DNA of 31,553 nucleotides from contig CANRMO010000002.1 of assembly GCA_947631755.1 (NCBI GenBank), forward strand, positions 1 through 31,553, in the 5' to 3' direction. The position numbers and the translations under genes are program-made. The DNA comes from an uncultured Lachnospiraceae bacterium. GTDB lineage: Bacteria; Bacillota; Clostridia; Lachnospirales; Lachnospiraceae. The notes beneath the pieces were generated by a model. The model did not search any database, was not told the origin of the DNA, and worked only from the letters and a program-made list of their open reading frames with translations. This document shows positions 6,879-14,881 of the stretch, piece by piece. The first letter of the stretch is position 1, and each line of letters begins with the position of its first letter.

Positions 6879-8231
6879 TTATGGACGACTCGCACCCACC
6901 CGCTTTGCCCAGAATGGCACACCCTTATCCGACATGCCACAGAGGCCGATCGTTGGCTGATTCTTTTCTGAATCCCACACTGCTGTCACATGGGCAGTAT
7001 CCACATGCGGCCCATATGTTATGGTCACTCTGTTATTCTCATAGCTCCATTTCCCCTGAATAGAACAACACTCATAGTAGTCATTCTCATCTTCCAATTT
7101 CATGGGCACTGCCGTCTGGATTCCCTGCGGCAAGGCAGAGATCAGATTTATGCGCTCATAGCGGCCCTCCAGCAGATCTTTCGGAATCTCCTGGTCTATC
7201 TCCCCGCTGTAGGGTTCAGGCGACAAAAATGGCCATCCGTCATCCGTCCAATACATCTTGCGGACCTGCATAGTAGAAATCTCTGGCACGCCGGTAAAAT
7301 TCTTTTCGCGTATGTGACAGACCAGATACCAGGAACCGTCTTTATCGTGAAGAACAGAATTGTGCCCCGGCGCCATGTAAGAAACTCCGTCATTCCAGCA
7401 ATAACCACAAAACAACATCTGCCCAATGCTGTTGTCCTCATCTGTGAGATCCGTCAGCTCTCTGCCGTTGCGGTCTACAAAGGGGCCCAGTACCGACCTG
7501 CTCCGCCCCACCCGGACCTGATAATCCATCTTTAATGAGCCATAGGAGACAAAGAGGTAATAATACTTCGTATCGGGATGATATACCATATATGGCCCCT
7601 CAATCGCCGTACTCAGCCAGGACGGACGGCAGGCCAGACATTTCCCGACGCCCTCTTCCGCCGCCAGGCCGGTTTGCGTATCCAGTTTCAGCGCATGGCA
7701 GCCGCCCCAGAAAGAACCATATATCATATACATCTCGCCCGTCTCGGCATCTGTGATAATATTGGCATCGATCGCGTTGGTGGACAGGTCGCTGCTCGTC
7801 TTCAGCACAATTCCCCTGGGGACAAAGGGACCCTCGGCATTGTCAGCCACCGCCAGAAAAATACAAGACTGCTGCACGCCCCATGTGGAGTTGGAACAGT
7901 ACAGCCGGTACTCATCCCCTACTTTCACAATGTCCGGTGCCCAGATATCTTTCCCTCCGGTCCACTCCTCTGCCTCTTTGGGCGGATGCTCTACCACCTT
8001 TCCCACATACTCCCAGTGGACCAGATCGGCAGATTTCTGACAAACTGCCCCGGTGCCGTAAATGTAATAATTGCCGGAGCATTCATCCTGATAGACCGCC
8101 GGGTCATGAGTATACCACAGTCCAAGCTTTGCGGGATCCGGCTTCTCTTTCTTCTTCTCCCTGTCTTTTTTCGGCACAGGTTTTGCCGGCTGTTTCGGCG
8201 GCTCTTTTGGGTACTGAATCCGTGTGTCCAT
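6879..8231 (-). CDS. Cytoplasmic GH43 arabinanase/arabinosidase-type glycoside hydrolase
   Basis: About 450 residues. The start at 8231 has GGAGGAGG just upstream. The five-bladed propeller shows the GH43 residues: catalytic base Asp43 in THDPAV, pKa-setting Asp155 in NAIDAN and acid Glu211 in IEGPYM, plus the metal-site His in APGHNS and YGSFWGG, as in endo-1,5-alpha-arabinanase relatives. A C-terminal beta domain (from about 355) matches the extra domain of this group. There is no signal peptide; instead the first 35 residues are a Lys/Pro-rich tail. It therefore acts on imported arabino-oligosaccharides. A related GH43 with a lipoprotein signal lies at 24.8-26.4 kb, giving one surface and one intracellular enzyme. 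It has its own promoter. Confidence 0.9.
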   Translation of the reverse strand: MDTRIQYPKEPPKQPAKPVPKKDREKKKEKPDPAKLGLWYTHDPAVYQDECSGNYYIYGTGAVCQKSADLVHWEYVGKVVEHPPKEAEEWTGGKDIWAPDIVKVGDEYRLYCSNSTWGVQQSCIFLAVADNAEGPFVPRGIVLKTSSDLSTNAIDANIITDAETGEMYMIYGSFWGGCHALKLDTQTGLAAEEGVGKCLACRPSWLSTAIEGPYMVYHPDTKYYYLFVSYGSLKMDYQVRVGRSRSVLGPFVDRNGRELTDLTDEDNSIGQMLFCGYCWNDGVSYMAPGHNSVLHDKDGSWYLVCHIREKNFTGVPEISTMQVRKMYWTDDGWPFLSPEPYSGEIDQEIPKDLLEGRYERINLISALPQGIQTAVPMKLEDENDYYECCSIQGKWSYENNRVTITYGPHVDTAHVTAVWDSEKNQPTIGLCGMSDKGVPFWAKRVGASRP

Positions 8232-8284
8232 AATCCTCCTCCAATCGCACACATCCATATAGTAAGTTTACATTTTATGGTATG

Positions 8285-8313
8285 AGTATATCACATTCCA
8301 CCATCAAAGTCCA
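8285..8313 (-). promoter_or_regulatory. Promoter before GH43-esterase-MCP
   Basis: On the minus strand TGGACT (8308-8313), 17 bases, TATACT (8285-8290) preceded by TG one base upstream (extended -10). It lies in the 120-base gap between the DUF6171 gene and GH43 and would let GH43, esterase and MCP be expressed apart from the upstream genes. Confidence 0.6.
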
Positions 8314-8351
8314 GAAATAGGAAAAAATCCCAAAAAATAATAAACAGATGA

Positions 8352-8594
8352 TCACCAATTTTTATGCGGACAGCGCCCTGTCTCTGCGGCGGCGCGCAGC
8401 TCCACATAACAGCCGCAGGCGCCGCAGGTGCCCTCATTCAGCAGATCGCACTGTTTACAGACAGATAAGCGATGCTCATACACGGCATCGCTCACTCTGT
8501 CTGCTTCCTTTATAGCTGATTTATATTTCTCGATCATTTCCCGGTCCTGCTCCGCCATCTCACGGAGCAGGCATTTTTTGCATATCTTTTTCAT
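8352..8594 (-). CDS. DUF6171 family cysteine-rich small protein
   Basis: An 80-residue protein with eight cysteines: CKKC at 5-8, CKQC at 46-49, CGACGC at 57-62 and a last Cys at 75 before PHKNW. The paired CxxC sets around a charged helix (about 10-42) suggest one or two zinc or iron sites. The pattern matches DUF6171, a family common in Lachnospiraceae with no known function. The ATG lies two bases after the GH51 stop, so it is in the same operon and probably translated by coupling; its own ribosome site is poor. A link to arabinan use is suggested only by position. Confidence 0.8.
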   Translation of the reverse strand: MKKICKKCLLREMAEQDREMIEKYKSAIKEADRVSDAVYEHRLSVCKQCDLLNEGTCGACGCYVELRAAAETGRCPHKNW

Positions 8595-8596
8595 TT

Positions 8597-10102
8597 TCAG
8601 CTCACGCGGATCTCAACTACACTGTTCTTTGGCATAACAAATGAAATGCCGCTCTCAGATACATTACAGCCATCGAAATCTCTCTCTTCCACCTCTTTCG
8701 GGGCATCAAATGTATTTTTTGCATGCATATCGGGATGTGTGACAATCTTCGCCTCTCTCAACTGATGTCCCTTGTTGGCGAACTGAATGTCAATCTCCTC
8801 AGATGCTTCGATGGAGAGATTATTCAGTGTAACCGTGATCACACCGTCCCCGTCCATTGACACAGATTCTGTGATCTTTGGCACATTCCATTTTTCCGGC
8901 CCGATGTTGTCAATGCCAGTCACCGCGCTCTGCAACAGGTCTGCCCCCTGATGATAACGGTACATATGCATCACGTGATAAGTCGGCGTTTTGATCATCT
9001 GCTCTCCCTCGGTCAGTAACACGGCCTGCAGCACATTGACCATCTGGGCCAGCGCGGCCATTTTCACGCGGTCACAGTGCTTATTGAATATATTTAATGT
9101 GATCCCGGCTATCAGCGCATCCCGCACTGTATTCTGCTGATATAAAAATCCAGGATTTGTCCCCGGTTCACACGTATACCAGGATCCCCACTCATCCACG
9201 GACAACCCAATCTTCTTCTCCGGGTCATACTGATCCATGATAGCACTGTGCCCCTGTATCAGCTCTTCCATATATAACGCCTTGTTCAGAGTCTTGTACC
9301 ACACCTCGTCATCAAAATCTGTGGCACTGCCCTTGATCTCCCAGCCCTCTGGATGAACATAATAATGCAGGGAAAGATAGTCCATAAAACCGTGGAACTG
9401 ATCTTCTGTGTTGGCAAAGGCTGTCTTCAATACTCCCTCTGTCCAGTAATAATCGTCCACATTGGCCCCGCAGCACACCTTTTTGATCGGATGCTTCTTA
9501 TCATAATTCCTCACATAAGTCTGGTAACGGCGGTACTCATTGGCATAGTGTTCCGGGGTCATATTCCCCCCGCAGCCCCAGTTCTCGTTTCCGACTCCAA
9601 AAAAGTCCACCGTCCACGGCTCTTCGCGCCCATTCTCTTTCCGCAGATCCGCCATGGGAGACACTCCGTTAAATGTCATGTACTCCACCCATTCTGACAT
9701 CTCCTGCACTGTCCCGGATCCAAGATTTCCATTGATATAGTTTGTGCACCCGATCTGGCTGCACAATTCCATAAATTCATGGGTGCCGAAACTATTGTCC
9801 TCTACCACGCCGCCCCAATGGGTATTTATCATTTTCTTCCGGTTTTCCCTGGGGCCAATCCCGTCTTTCCAGTGGTATTCATCGGCAAAACAGCCTCCCG
9901 GCCAGCGCAGCACCGGCACTTTCAGCTCCTTCAGCGCTCCAACCACATCCGATCTCATACCATTGACATTCGGGATTTCCGAGTTCTCCCCCACATAAAT
10001 CCCCTCATAGATGCAGCGCCCCAGGTGCTCAGAAAAATGCCCATACACCTCTGGCTCTATTCTGCCAATCTTCTTTTCCTCATTAATTACAAGTCTTGCC
10101 AC
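8597..10102 (-). CDS. abfA: GH51 alpha-L-arabinofuranosidase, intracellular
   Basis: The 501 residues match the usual length of GH51 arabinofuranosidases, which release terminal arabinofuranose from arabino-oligosaccharides with retention. Visible hallmarks are YGHFSEHLGRCIYEGI at the N-terminus, RWPGGCFADEYHW, the acid/base Glu173 in GNENWG and the nucleophile Glu304 in VDEWGSWY. A TIM barrel is followed by a C-terminal beta sandwich (from about 390). No signal peptide. The start codon is GTG, with AAGGAGG upstream. It sits 15 bases after the GH43_26-like gene and directly before the DUF6171 gene. Together with both GH43 enzymes it would complete intracellular breakdown to arabinose. Confidence 0.95.
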   Translation of the reverse strand: MARLVINEEKKIGRIEPEVYGHFSEHLGRCIYEGIYVGENSEIPNVNGMRSDVVGALKELKVPVLRWPGGCFADEYHWKDGIGPRENRKKMINTHWGGVVEDNSFGTHEFMELCSQIGCTNYINGNLGSGTVQEMSEWVEYMTFNGVSPMADLRKENGREEPWTVDFFGVGNENWGCGGNMTPEHYANEYRRYQTYVRNYDKKHPIKKVCCGANVDDYYWTEGVLKTAFANTEDQFHGFMDYLSLHYYVHPEGWEIKGSATDFDDEVWYKTLNKALYMEELIQGHSAIMDQYDPEKKIGLSVDEWGSWYTCEPGTNPGFLYQQNTVRDALIAGITLNIFNKHCDRVKMAALAQMVNVLQAVLLTEGEQMIKTPTYHVMHMYRYHQGADLLQSAVTGIDNIGPEKWNVPKITESVSMDGDGVITVTLNNLSIEASEEIDIQFANKGHQLREAKIVTHPDMHAKNTFDAPKEVEERDFDGCNVSESGISFVMPKNSVVEIRVS

Positions 10103-10117
10103 AATTCTCCTCCTTAA

Positions 10118-11074
10118 TTAATCATCATAAGAGAATACCGGACGCCCGTCCTCATCCCATCGAATTTTCATCAACATTGCATGTCTGTTAGGATTATACA
10201 GCGGATCACCCTCAATCTCAGCCTCCTTGCGGGCATGATAGACCATGATGTCATTCCCCTCTTCATCCACAGTAAATGAATTGTGCCCCGGTCCGTAAAT
10301 CTCCAGCTCCGCATTCGTCTTCAAAACCGGATAGCGCTCCTTTTTCCATGACAGCGGATCCAGCAAATCGGAATCCAGATCAGCAGTCAGCATTCCCATA
10401 CAATAATTGACTCCCGTATCACTGGCCGAATATGTGAGGAACAATTTGCCGTTATGCTTGATCACTGCCGGTCCCTCATTTACCCAGAATCCGTGGCGCT
10501 CCCAGTCATAATCCGGTGTGGTCAGGAGAACCTGGACTGTCTTTAATTTATATCCTGACTCCATTTCCCCTATATAGAGATTAGAGATCTGGGGGCCTAC
10601 GCTCACTTTCTCAGCCCAGACATAATAATACTTTCCATTATTTTCAAATATTGTCGCATCCAGTGAAAATGCCTCAAAAGAGAATATATCCCCGTCTGCC
10701 CTCTGCATTTTCCCCTTTTCTACCCACTCATCGTTATAGGGATCCTGTCCCTGGCACTCCAGAACATAGGGGCGGATATTGAAGATATTTTCTGCCTCCC
10801 CGCCGGCATAATAAACATACCATTTGCCGAATAAATAATGAAGTTCCGGTGCCCATATATTGGCACTCATAATACCTGTCTCGTGTTTTCTCCAGATGTA
10901 TTTCTCCTCTGCCTTGGCAAGTTCTGCCAGCGTCTTAGCGCGGCGCAGAATGATTCCATCATAAGCGGGAACGGACGCCGTAAAATAATACCATCCGTCC
11001 TTAAAAGATACATGGGGGTCTGCTCTCTGCAAAATCCAGGGTTCATTGTACTTCACTTCACTTTTTGCTGCCAT
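10118..11074 (-). CDS. Cytoplasmic GH43 exo-alpha-L-arabinofuranosidase (subfamily 26-like)
   Basis: A 318-residue single-domain propeller enzyme. GH43 residues are Asp19 in RADPHV, Asp139 in SLDATIF and Glu200 in NEGPAV, with GPGHNS near the C-terminus. The compact length and these motif variants resemble the GH43_26 exo-1,5-alpha-L-arabinofuranosidases; subfamily placement is from memory of motifs. No signal peptide. AAAAAGGAGG precedes the ATG at 11074. It opens the enzyme operon, after a terminator and a promoter that overlap each other. Confidence 0.88.
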   Translation of the reverse strand: MAAKSEVKYNEPWILQRADPHVSFKDGWYYFTASVPAYDGIILRRAKTLAELAKAEEKYIWRKHETGIMSANIWAPELHYLFGKWYVYYAGGEAENIFNIRPYVLECQGQDPYNDEWVEKGKMQRADGDIFSFEAFSLDATIFENNGKYYYVWAEKVSVGPQISNLYIGEMESGYKLKTVQVLLTTPDYDWERHGFWVNEGPAVIKHNGKLFLTYSASDTGVNYCMGMLTADLDSDLLDPLSWKKERYPVLKTNAELEIYGPGHNSFTVDEEGNDIMVYHARKEAEIEGDPLYNPNRHAMLMKIRWDEDGRPVFSYDD

Positions 11075-11109
11075 AGTCCAGCCTCCTTTTTCAAGTATTG
11101 TTATGTCTT

Positions 11110-11138
11110 ATTATAACCGCTGAGAAGAAAAAGGGCAA
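11110..11138 (-). promoter_or_regulatory. Promoter of the intracellular enzyme operon
   Basis: TATAAT (11110-11115, minus strand) with TTGCCC (11133-11138) 17 bases upstream. The -35 box is part of the terminator stem at 11132-11156, so the terminator of one unit and promoter of the next share sequence. Confidence 0.5.
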
Positions 11139-11156
11139 GGAATAATACCTTGCCCT
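11132..11156 (-). terminator. Intrinsic terminator after the solute-binding lipoprotein
   Basis: AGGGCAAGG (11132-11140) and CCTTGCCCT (11148-11156) form a perfect 9-bp stem with a 7-base loop; on the minus strand a TTTTTCTTC run follows. It separates the transporter genes from the enzymes, perhaps partially. Confidence 0.85.
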
Positions 11157-11189
11157 CTCACAATTTTTACTGACTTTTAACGACACTGA

Positions 11190-12764
11190 TTACGCATTGT
11201 CTTTAACCATCTGGTCATACTTCTGCGCCTCTTCGTCTGTGAGCACATTGTACCCGGAAGCACCGAAGTAGTTGATCATAGCAGTTGCATGATACCAGTT
11301 TGCTTTCTTTGTGGCCTCATCCACATAGTCAGCAGCCTTTCCTTTTCCGCCATCTACAATGTCATGGATACCGATGCTGTTGAAATACTCATTACAATAG
11401 TTCCAGTATCCTGCGATATTGGTCCATCCGTATGGGATTGGCTGCAGGCAGCTCTTGAAGTACTCCTGCCAGTGTGACTTATGAGTATCATCCATGCCCT
11501 TGCAGTACATCTCAATATAAGCGTTCCATACATCTTCGTTTGTGGTGATCGGAGCCGGCATTACATCATATTTCAGAGCCAGGCCATTTGCATTCACCTG
11601 AGTCTCATCATTGTAGAGCTCAATTCTTGTCTGCCATCCATCCTTGCCAAAGCTCATGAACTTCAACAGCTCATATGCCTCACGCGGATGCTGGCAAGAT
11701 GTTGTCAGTCCGCCGAAGTCGATCGTAGCGATCGTGTGGTGGTCTGCAGACGCGTCTTCCTCGCTCACGGCAGGAACAACATAAGGAACGATATCAAGGT
11801 CATACTCCTCTTTGTAAGCCGGTGTGTTCCATGTGCCCTGGAATGTCCAGAATGCCTCCGTAAAGAGGGCAACGTGTCCAGAAGCGCCGCACCATGCATC
11901 AAAGTCACCCATCCAGTTCTCCATCTCCATCGTAGATTGCTGGGGAGCGATATAACCGCCCTGTTTCAGCTCAGCGAATTCCTGCTCGCCAATCGCCCAT
12001 GCAGTCAGGTCGAAGTCTGTGCCGTCAAAGCCAAACTCTCCTTTGACATCCTGGGAAGAAGCGATACCATAATAGGAATCCAGTCTGTTGTAATAACCGC
12101 AGCCATAGTAAGCTTTACCGTCGGAAGAATCCTTAACTGTTGCCTTTTTGATCAGTTTGATCATCTGCTCCCATGTCCAGTCTCTCTTCGGTGCCTCAAT
12201 GTTCAGTTTGTCAAGGCACTTGAGGTCAATATACATAACACCCGGGAAGAACTTAACCGGAACAGAAAATCTGTGCTGGGTTCCGAACATGCCGATCCCG
12301 CAGTCATTGATCGTAGAAGCGACCTCTTTTGTCTCAGGATCTGTATTCCAGAGTTCCGTGATATCTGCCAGCAGAGAGTTGCTGAGAGCAAAATCTGCAT
12401 CGGAATACATGATAACATCTGGGGCATCCTGGTTATTTACCAGTGTCAGCAGTGTATCGTTATATGTGGCAACATTCTCATATATCGGGGTTACTTTAAT
12501 GTTCGGGTACAGTTCCATAAAGCGGTCAGCCAGATATTTGACTGTCTCGTCCTGATCAAAATGGAAATATTTCAGTTCGATATTCTCCGTTGTCAGATCC
12601 TTAGCTTTGTGATACTTGATCCCGTGAAGCTCTACCTCCTCCACTTCACCCGATACTTTCATCGTGCTAGAATCCGGGACCGACGCCGTCTTACCGCCAC
12701 CGCATCCCACAAGGCCGACTACCATAGTTAAAGTCAGTGCCAAAGCCAATAATTTCTTTCTCAT
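11190..12764 (-). CDS. ABC transporter solute-binding lipoprotein (family 1, sugar)
   Basis: A 524-residue substrate-binding protein of a carbohydrate ABC importer. It begins MRKKLLALAL with a lipobox LVGC (lipidated Cys21), then a linker and a type-1 solute-binding fold: FMELYPNIKVTPIYENVATY, aspartate/tyrosine-rich regions, and aromatic residues likely to stack on sugar rings. AAGGAGG precedes the ATG. It follows the two permease genes at 12871-14881 and should serve them. A promoter and direct repeat lie in the 106-base gap upstream, so it may be made in excess over the permeases, as is common for binding proteins. A terminator follows. Confidence 0.92.
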   Translation of the reverse strand: MRKKLLALALTLTMVVGLVGCGGGKTASVPDSSTMKVSGEVEEVELHGIKYHKAKDLTTENIELKYFHFDQDETVKYLADRFMELYPNIKVTPIYENVATYNDTLLTLVNNQDAPDVIMYSDADFALSNSLLADITELWNTDPETKEVASTINDCGIGMFGTQHRFSVPVKFFPGVMYIDLKCLDKLNIEAPKRDWTWEQMIKLIKKATVKDSSDGKAYYGCGYYNRLDSYYGIASSQDVKGEFGFDGTDFDLTAWAIGEQEFAELKQGGYIAPQQSTMEMENWMGDFDAWCGASGHVALFTEAFWTFQGTWNTPAYKEEYDLDIVPYVVPAVSEEDASADHHTIATIDFGGLTTSCQHPREAYELLKFMSFGKDGWQTRIELYNDETQVNANGLALKYDVMPAPITTNEDVWNAYIEMYCKGMDDTHKSHWQEYFKSCLQPIPYGWTNIAGYWNYCNEYFNSIGIHDIVDGGKGKAADYVDEATKKANWYHATAMINYFGASGYNVLTDEEAQKYDQMVKDNA

Positions 12765-12806
12765 TTTTTTTCCTCCTTTTTATTATTTATGGAATCTCCA
12801 ATCAGC

Positions 12807-12857
12807 ATAACACAATTATAACACAACTAATATAAAAGTTCTATAGTTTTGTGTAAA
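12807..12857 (-). promoter_or_regulatory. Internal promoter with tandem 9-bp repeats before the solute-binding gene
   Basis: On the minus strand TTTACA (12852-12857), 17 bases, TATATT (12829-12834). Two identical ATAACACAA copies (12807-12815 and 12818-12826) follow at an 11-base period across the expected start site, so they could be an operator. Confidence 0.55.
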
Positions 12858-12870
12858 ATTGCAAATTTCT

Positions 12871-13899
12871 TTATTCACCCGTGATACCTGTTCTGTCAAT
12901 ACTCTCAACAAAGTACCTCTGAAGAATAAAATACATCAGCATCAATGGGAAGATTCCCAGCAGGGTCGCGGACATATTTACTGCCACGCCCGCGTCTACT
13001 TTCTGTGCGCCCGCCGTGTCGTTCAGATCGTTGATACTTGTGGAGAACTTAATCAGCTGTATGACCAGAGTAGACCACTTGCTGTTCGTTCCTTTTCCCT
13101 GTACATACATCTGAGTCAGATACGACTCATTCCAATACCACACAAATGAGAACAGTCCGACGGTGATAAATGCCGGCGCCGCCGACGGGAGGGATATTCT
13201 GAAAAATGATTTAAAGTATCCGGCTCCGTCAATTTGCGCCGCCTCGATCAGTACCTTTGGCACCTGGCGGAAAAACTGCCAGAAGATCAGAATAAAGATC
13301 GGGGCATTCAAACCCTGGGCCAGTATCGCCGGAACAACAAATGCCCAGAGTGTTCCGAGGATACCGATCGAGGAATACAAGCTGTATGTAGCGATCATTG
13401 TAGCCTGGCTCGGAAGGATAAAGGTAAAGACAATCAGCCCCAATATCACTTTCTGTCCAGGGAACTCAAATCTCGCCAGCCCATATCCTACAATCGAACA
13501 GGAAATGAGATTGCATATAGTCGGCACCCCGGCAATGATAATGCTCATTCCCAGTGAGGGCCAGAAATTCATACTGGCCGCCGCAGTTTTATAGTTCTGG
13601 ATCGTCACCGAGCTCGGCAGCCAGTTGACGGAGGAATCCAGCAGATCATCCAGCGTCATGAAACTCTTACTGAGCATCTGCAGGATTGGGTTCAAATACA
13701 CAAATCCGATACAGATCAACAGTGCGTAGATACAGAATGGTTTCAGAAAGCCCTGATGATCCTTGGAACCCAGCATGAAACGACTGAATTTCTCTTTCGT
13801 GAATCTCGGCTGCTGCTTTGCCTGCTCTTTGGCCAGACGTTTAATTCGCTTTGCGTTTGCCTTCGATTCTGCTTTCGATCTTTTTTTGTCTCGCTGCAT
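12871..13899 (-). CDS. Carbohydrate ABC transporter permease (MalG type)
   Basis: About 342 residues: a Lys/Arg/Gln-rich cytoplasmic tail of about 45 residues, then six membrane helices. The EAA loop that contacts the ATPase reads LIEAAQIDGAGYFKSFFRI, ending LPSAAPAF. ATG at 13899 is chosen because GGAGGA lies 9 bases upstream; GTG at 13908 touches the ribosome site. The gene overlaps the end of the preceding permease by 59 bases, in a different frame, and in both frames the shared stretch encodes a basic tail. It pairs with that permease and with the lipoprotein downstream. No ATPase gene is in the window, so a shared MsmX-type ATPase is likely. Confidence 0.92.
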   Translation of the reverse strand: MQRDKKRSKAESKANAKRIKRLAKEQAKQQPRFTKEKFSRFMLGSKDHQGFLKPFCIYALLICIGFVYLNPILQMLSKSFMTLDDLLDSSVNWLPSSVTIQNYKTAAASMNFWPSLGMSIIIAGVPTICNLISCSIVGYGLARFEFPGQKVILGLIVFTFILPSQATMIATYSLYSSIGILGTLWAFVVPAILAQGLNAPIFILIFWQFFRQVPKVLIEAAQIDGAGYFKSFFRISLPSAAPAFITVGLFSFVWYWNESYLTQMYVQGKGTNSKWSTLVIQLIKFSTSINDLNDTAGAQKVDAGVAVNMSATLLGIFPLMLMYFILQRYFVESIDRTGITGE

Positions 13900-14881
13900 T
13901 TCTGTCACTCCTCCTTCTTATTTTCTTAATCTCACGCTGTTCGCGTTTCGCCTGTTTCTTCGCCTTTTTAACCTGTTTTGCGTATACGTCTTTCTTAGCC
14001 ATAAACGCCAGGGCAAAGAGGCCGACAATCAGCACTTCTACCAGAGAGTACATCCATGCCATCGCTGACGCATATCCATAACCCTGCTGCTGGATACCAC
14101 TGAACATGGACATCTTGATCATGCCAATGATATCATTCGTATCATTGTTAGAGATAAACACTACCGTGTAGACCAGATTCAAAAGAATCATCGGCTTGAT
14201 CGTAGGCAGTGTGATCTTCCAGAAACATTCCCATCCAGAACCGCCATCAATCTTAGCTGCCTCATACATGGCCGGATCGATCTTCTGCAGACTTGACAGG
14301 AAGATCAGTATCTGTACACCGGAATACCAGAGTATCGTGATCATATTTTCAAACAAATCCGATATCGGACTGGCCAGCGCACTCGGCAGGAAACTCTCAA
14401 TCGCCCCTGTGATCGTCTGCACATCCAGTGCGGTAATACTTGCTGTGTCACCCTCATTCAGAATGGACATGATCGGCCCGCTCACGATAATAACCGGGAG
14501 GAAGAAGATCAGACGCATAAAACCTTTTCCCTTAATCTTCTGATTCAGCATGATAGCAATCATCAGGGCAAATACTACAATGACCGGCACAGAGATGATC
14601 GTCGAGACGACATATCCGATCAGTGATGTCGAGAAATCCGGGTTTGCCGTCAATATCTCTGTGTAATTCCCCTGCCCCAGATATGTAAAGTTCTTTCCGA
14701 GAGGAGTGATCCGGATATTGTGCAGGGAATAGTAGAACGACTGGAACATCGGCACGATCAGAAATGCCAGCGCTCCGATTATCCACGGCGTCACAAAGAT
14801 AAGCCCTACGATTGCGTCACGCCGCGCCAGACGGCCCGCTTTAATTTTTACCTTTTTTTGTTTTTTCTCTTTTTTGCTCAT
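13841..14881 (-). CDS. Sugar ABC transporter permease (MalF/LplB type)
   Basis: 346 residues with a basic N-terminus, six membrane helices (first about 26-48) and the EAA loop MYEAAKIDGGSGWECFWKI. The last 50 residues after the final helix are almost all Lys, Arg, Gln and Glu, a cytoplasmic tail longer than usual in this family. The ATG overlaps the DUF5696 stop codon (ATGA), which points to translational coupling with it. The C-terminal tail overlaps the next permease gene. Confidence 0.92.
   Translation of the reverse strand: MSKKEKKQKKVKIKAGRLARRDAIVGLIFVTPWIIGALAFLIVPMFQSFYYSLHNIRITPLGKNFTYLGQGNYTEILTANPDFSTSLIGYVVSTIISVPVIVVFALMIAIMLNQKIKGKGFMRLIFFLPVIIVSGPIMSILNEGDTASITALDVQTITGAIESFLPSALASPISDLFENMITILWYSGVQILIFLSSLQKIDPAMYEAAKIDGGSGWECFWKITLPTIKPMILLNLVYTVVFISNNDTNDIIGMIKMSMFSGIQQQGYGYASAMAWMYSLVEVLIVGLFALAFMAKKDVYAKQVKKAKKQAKREQREIKKIRRRSDRNAARQKKIESRIEGKRKAN

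Noticed and set aside
11481..12731. A 416-codon open frame on the plus strand
   Set aside because: Antisense shadow of the solute-binding lipoprotein; Cys/Ile/Arg-rich and without recognisable domains.
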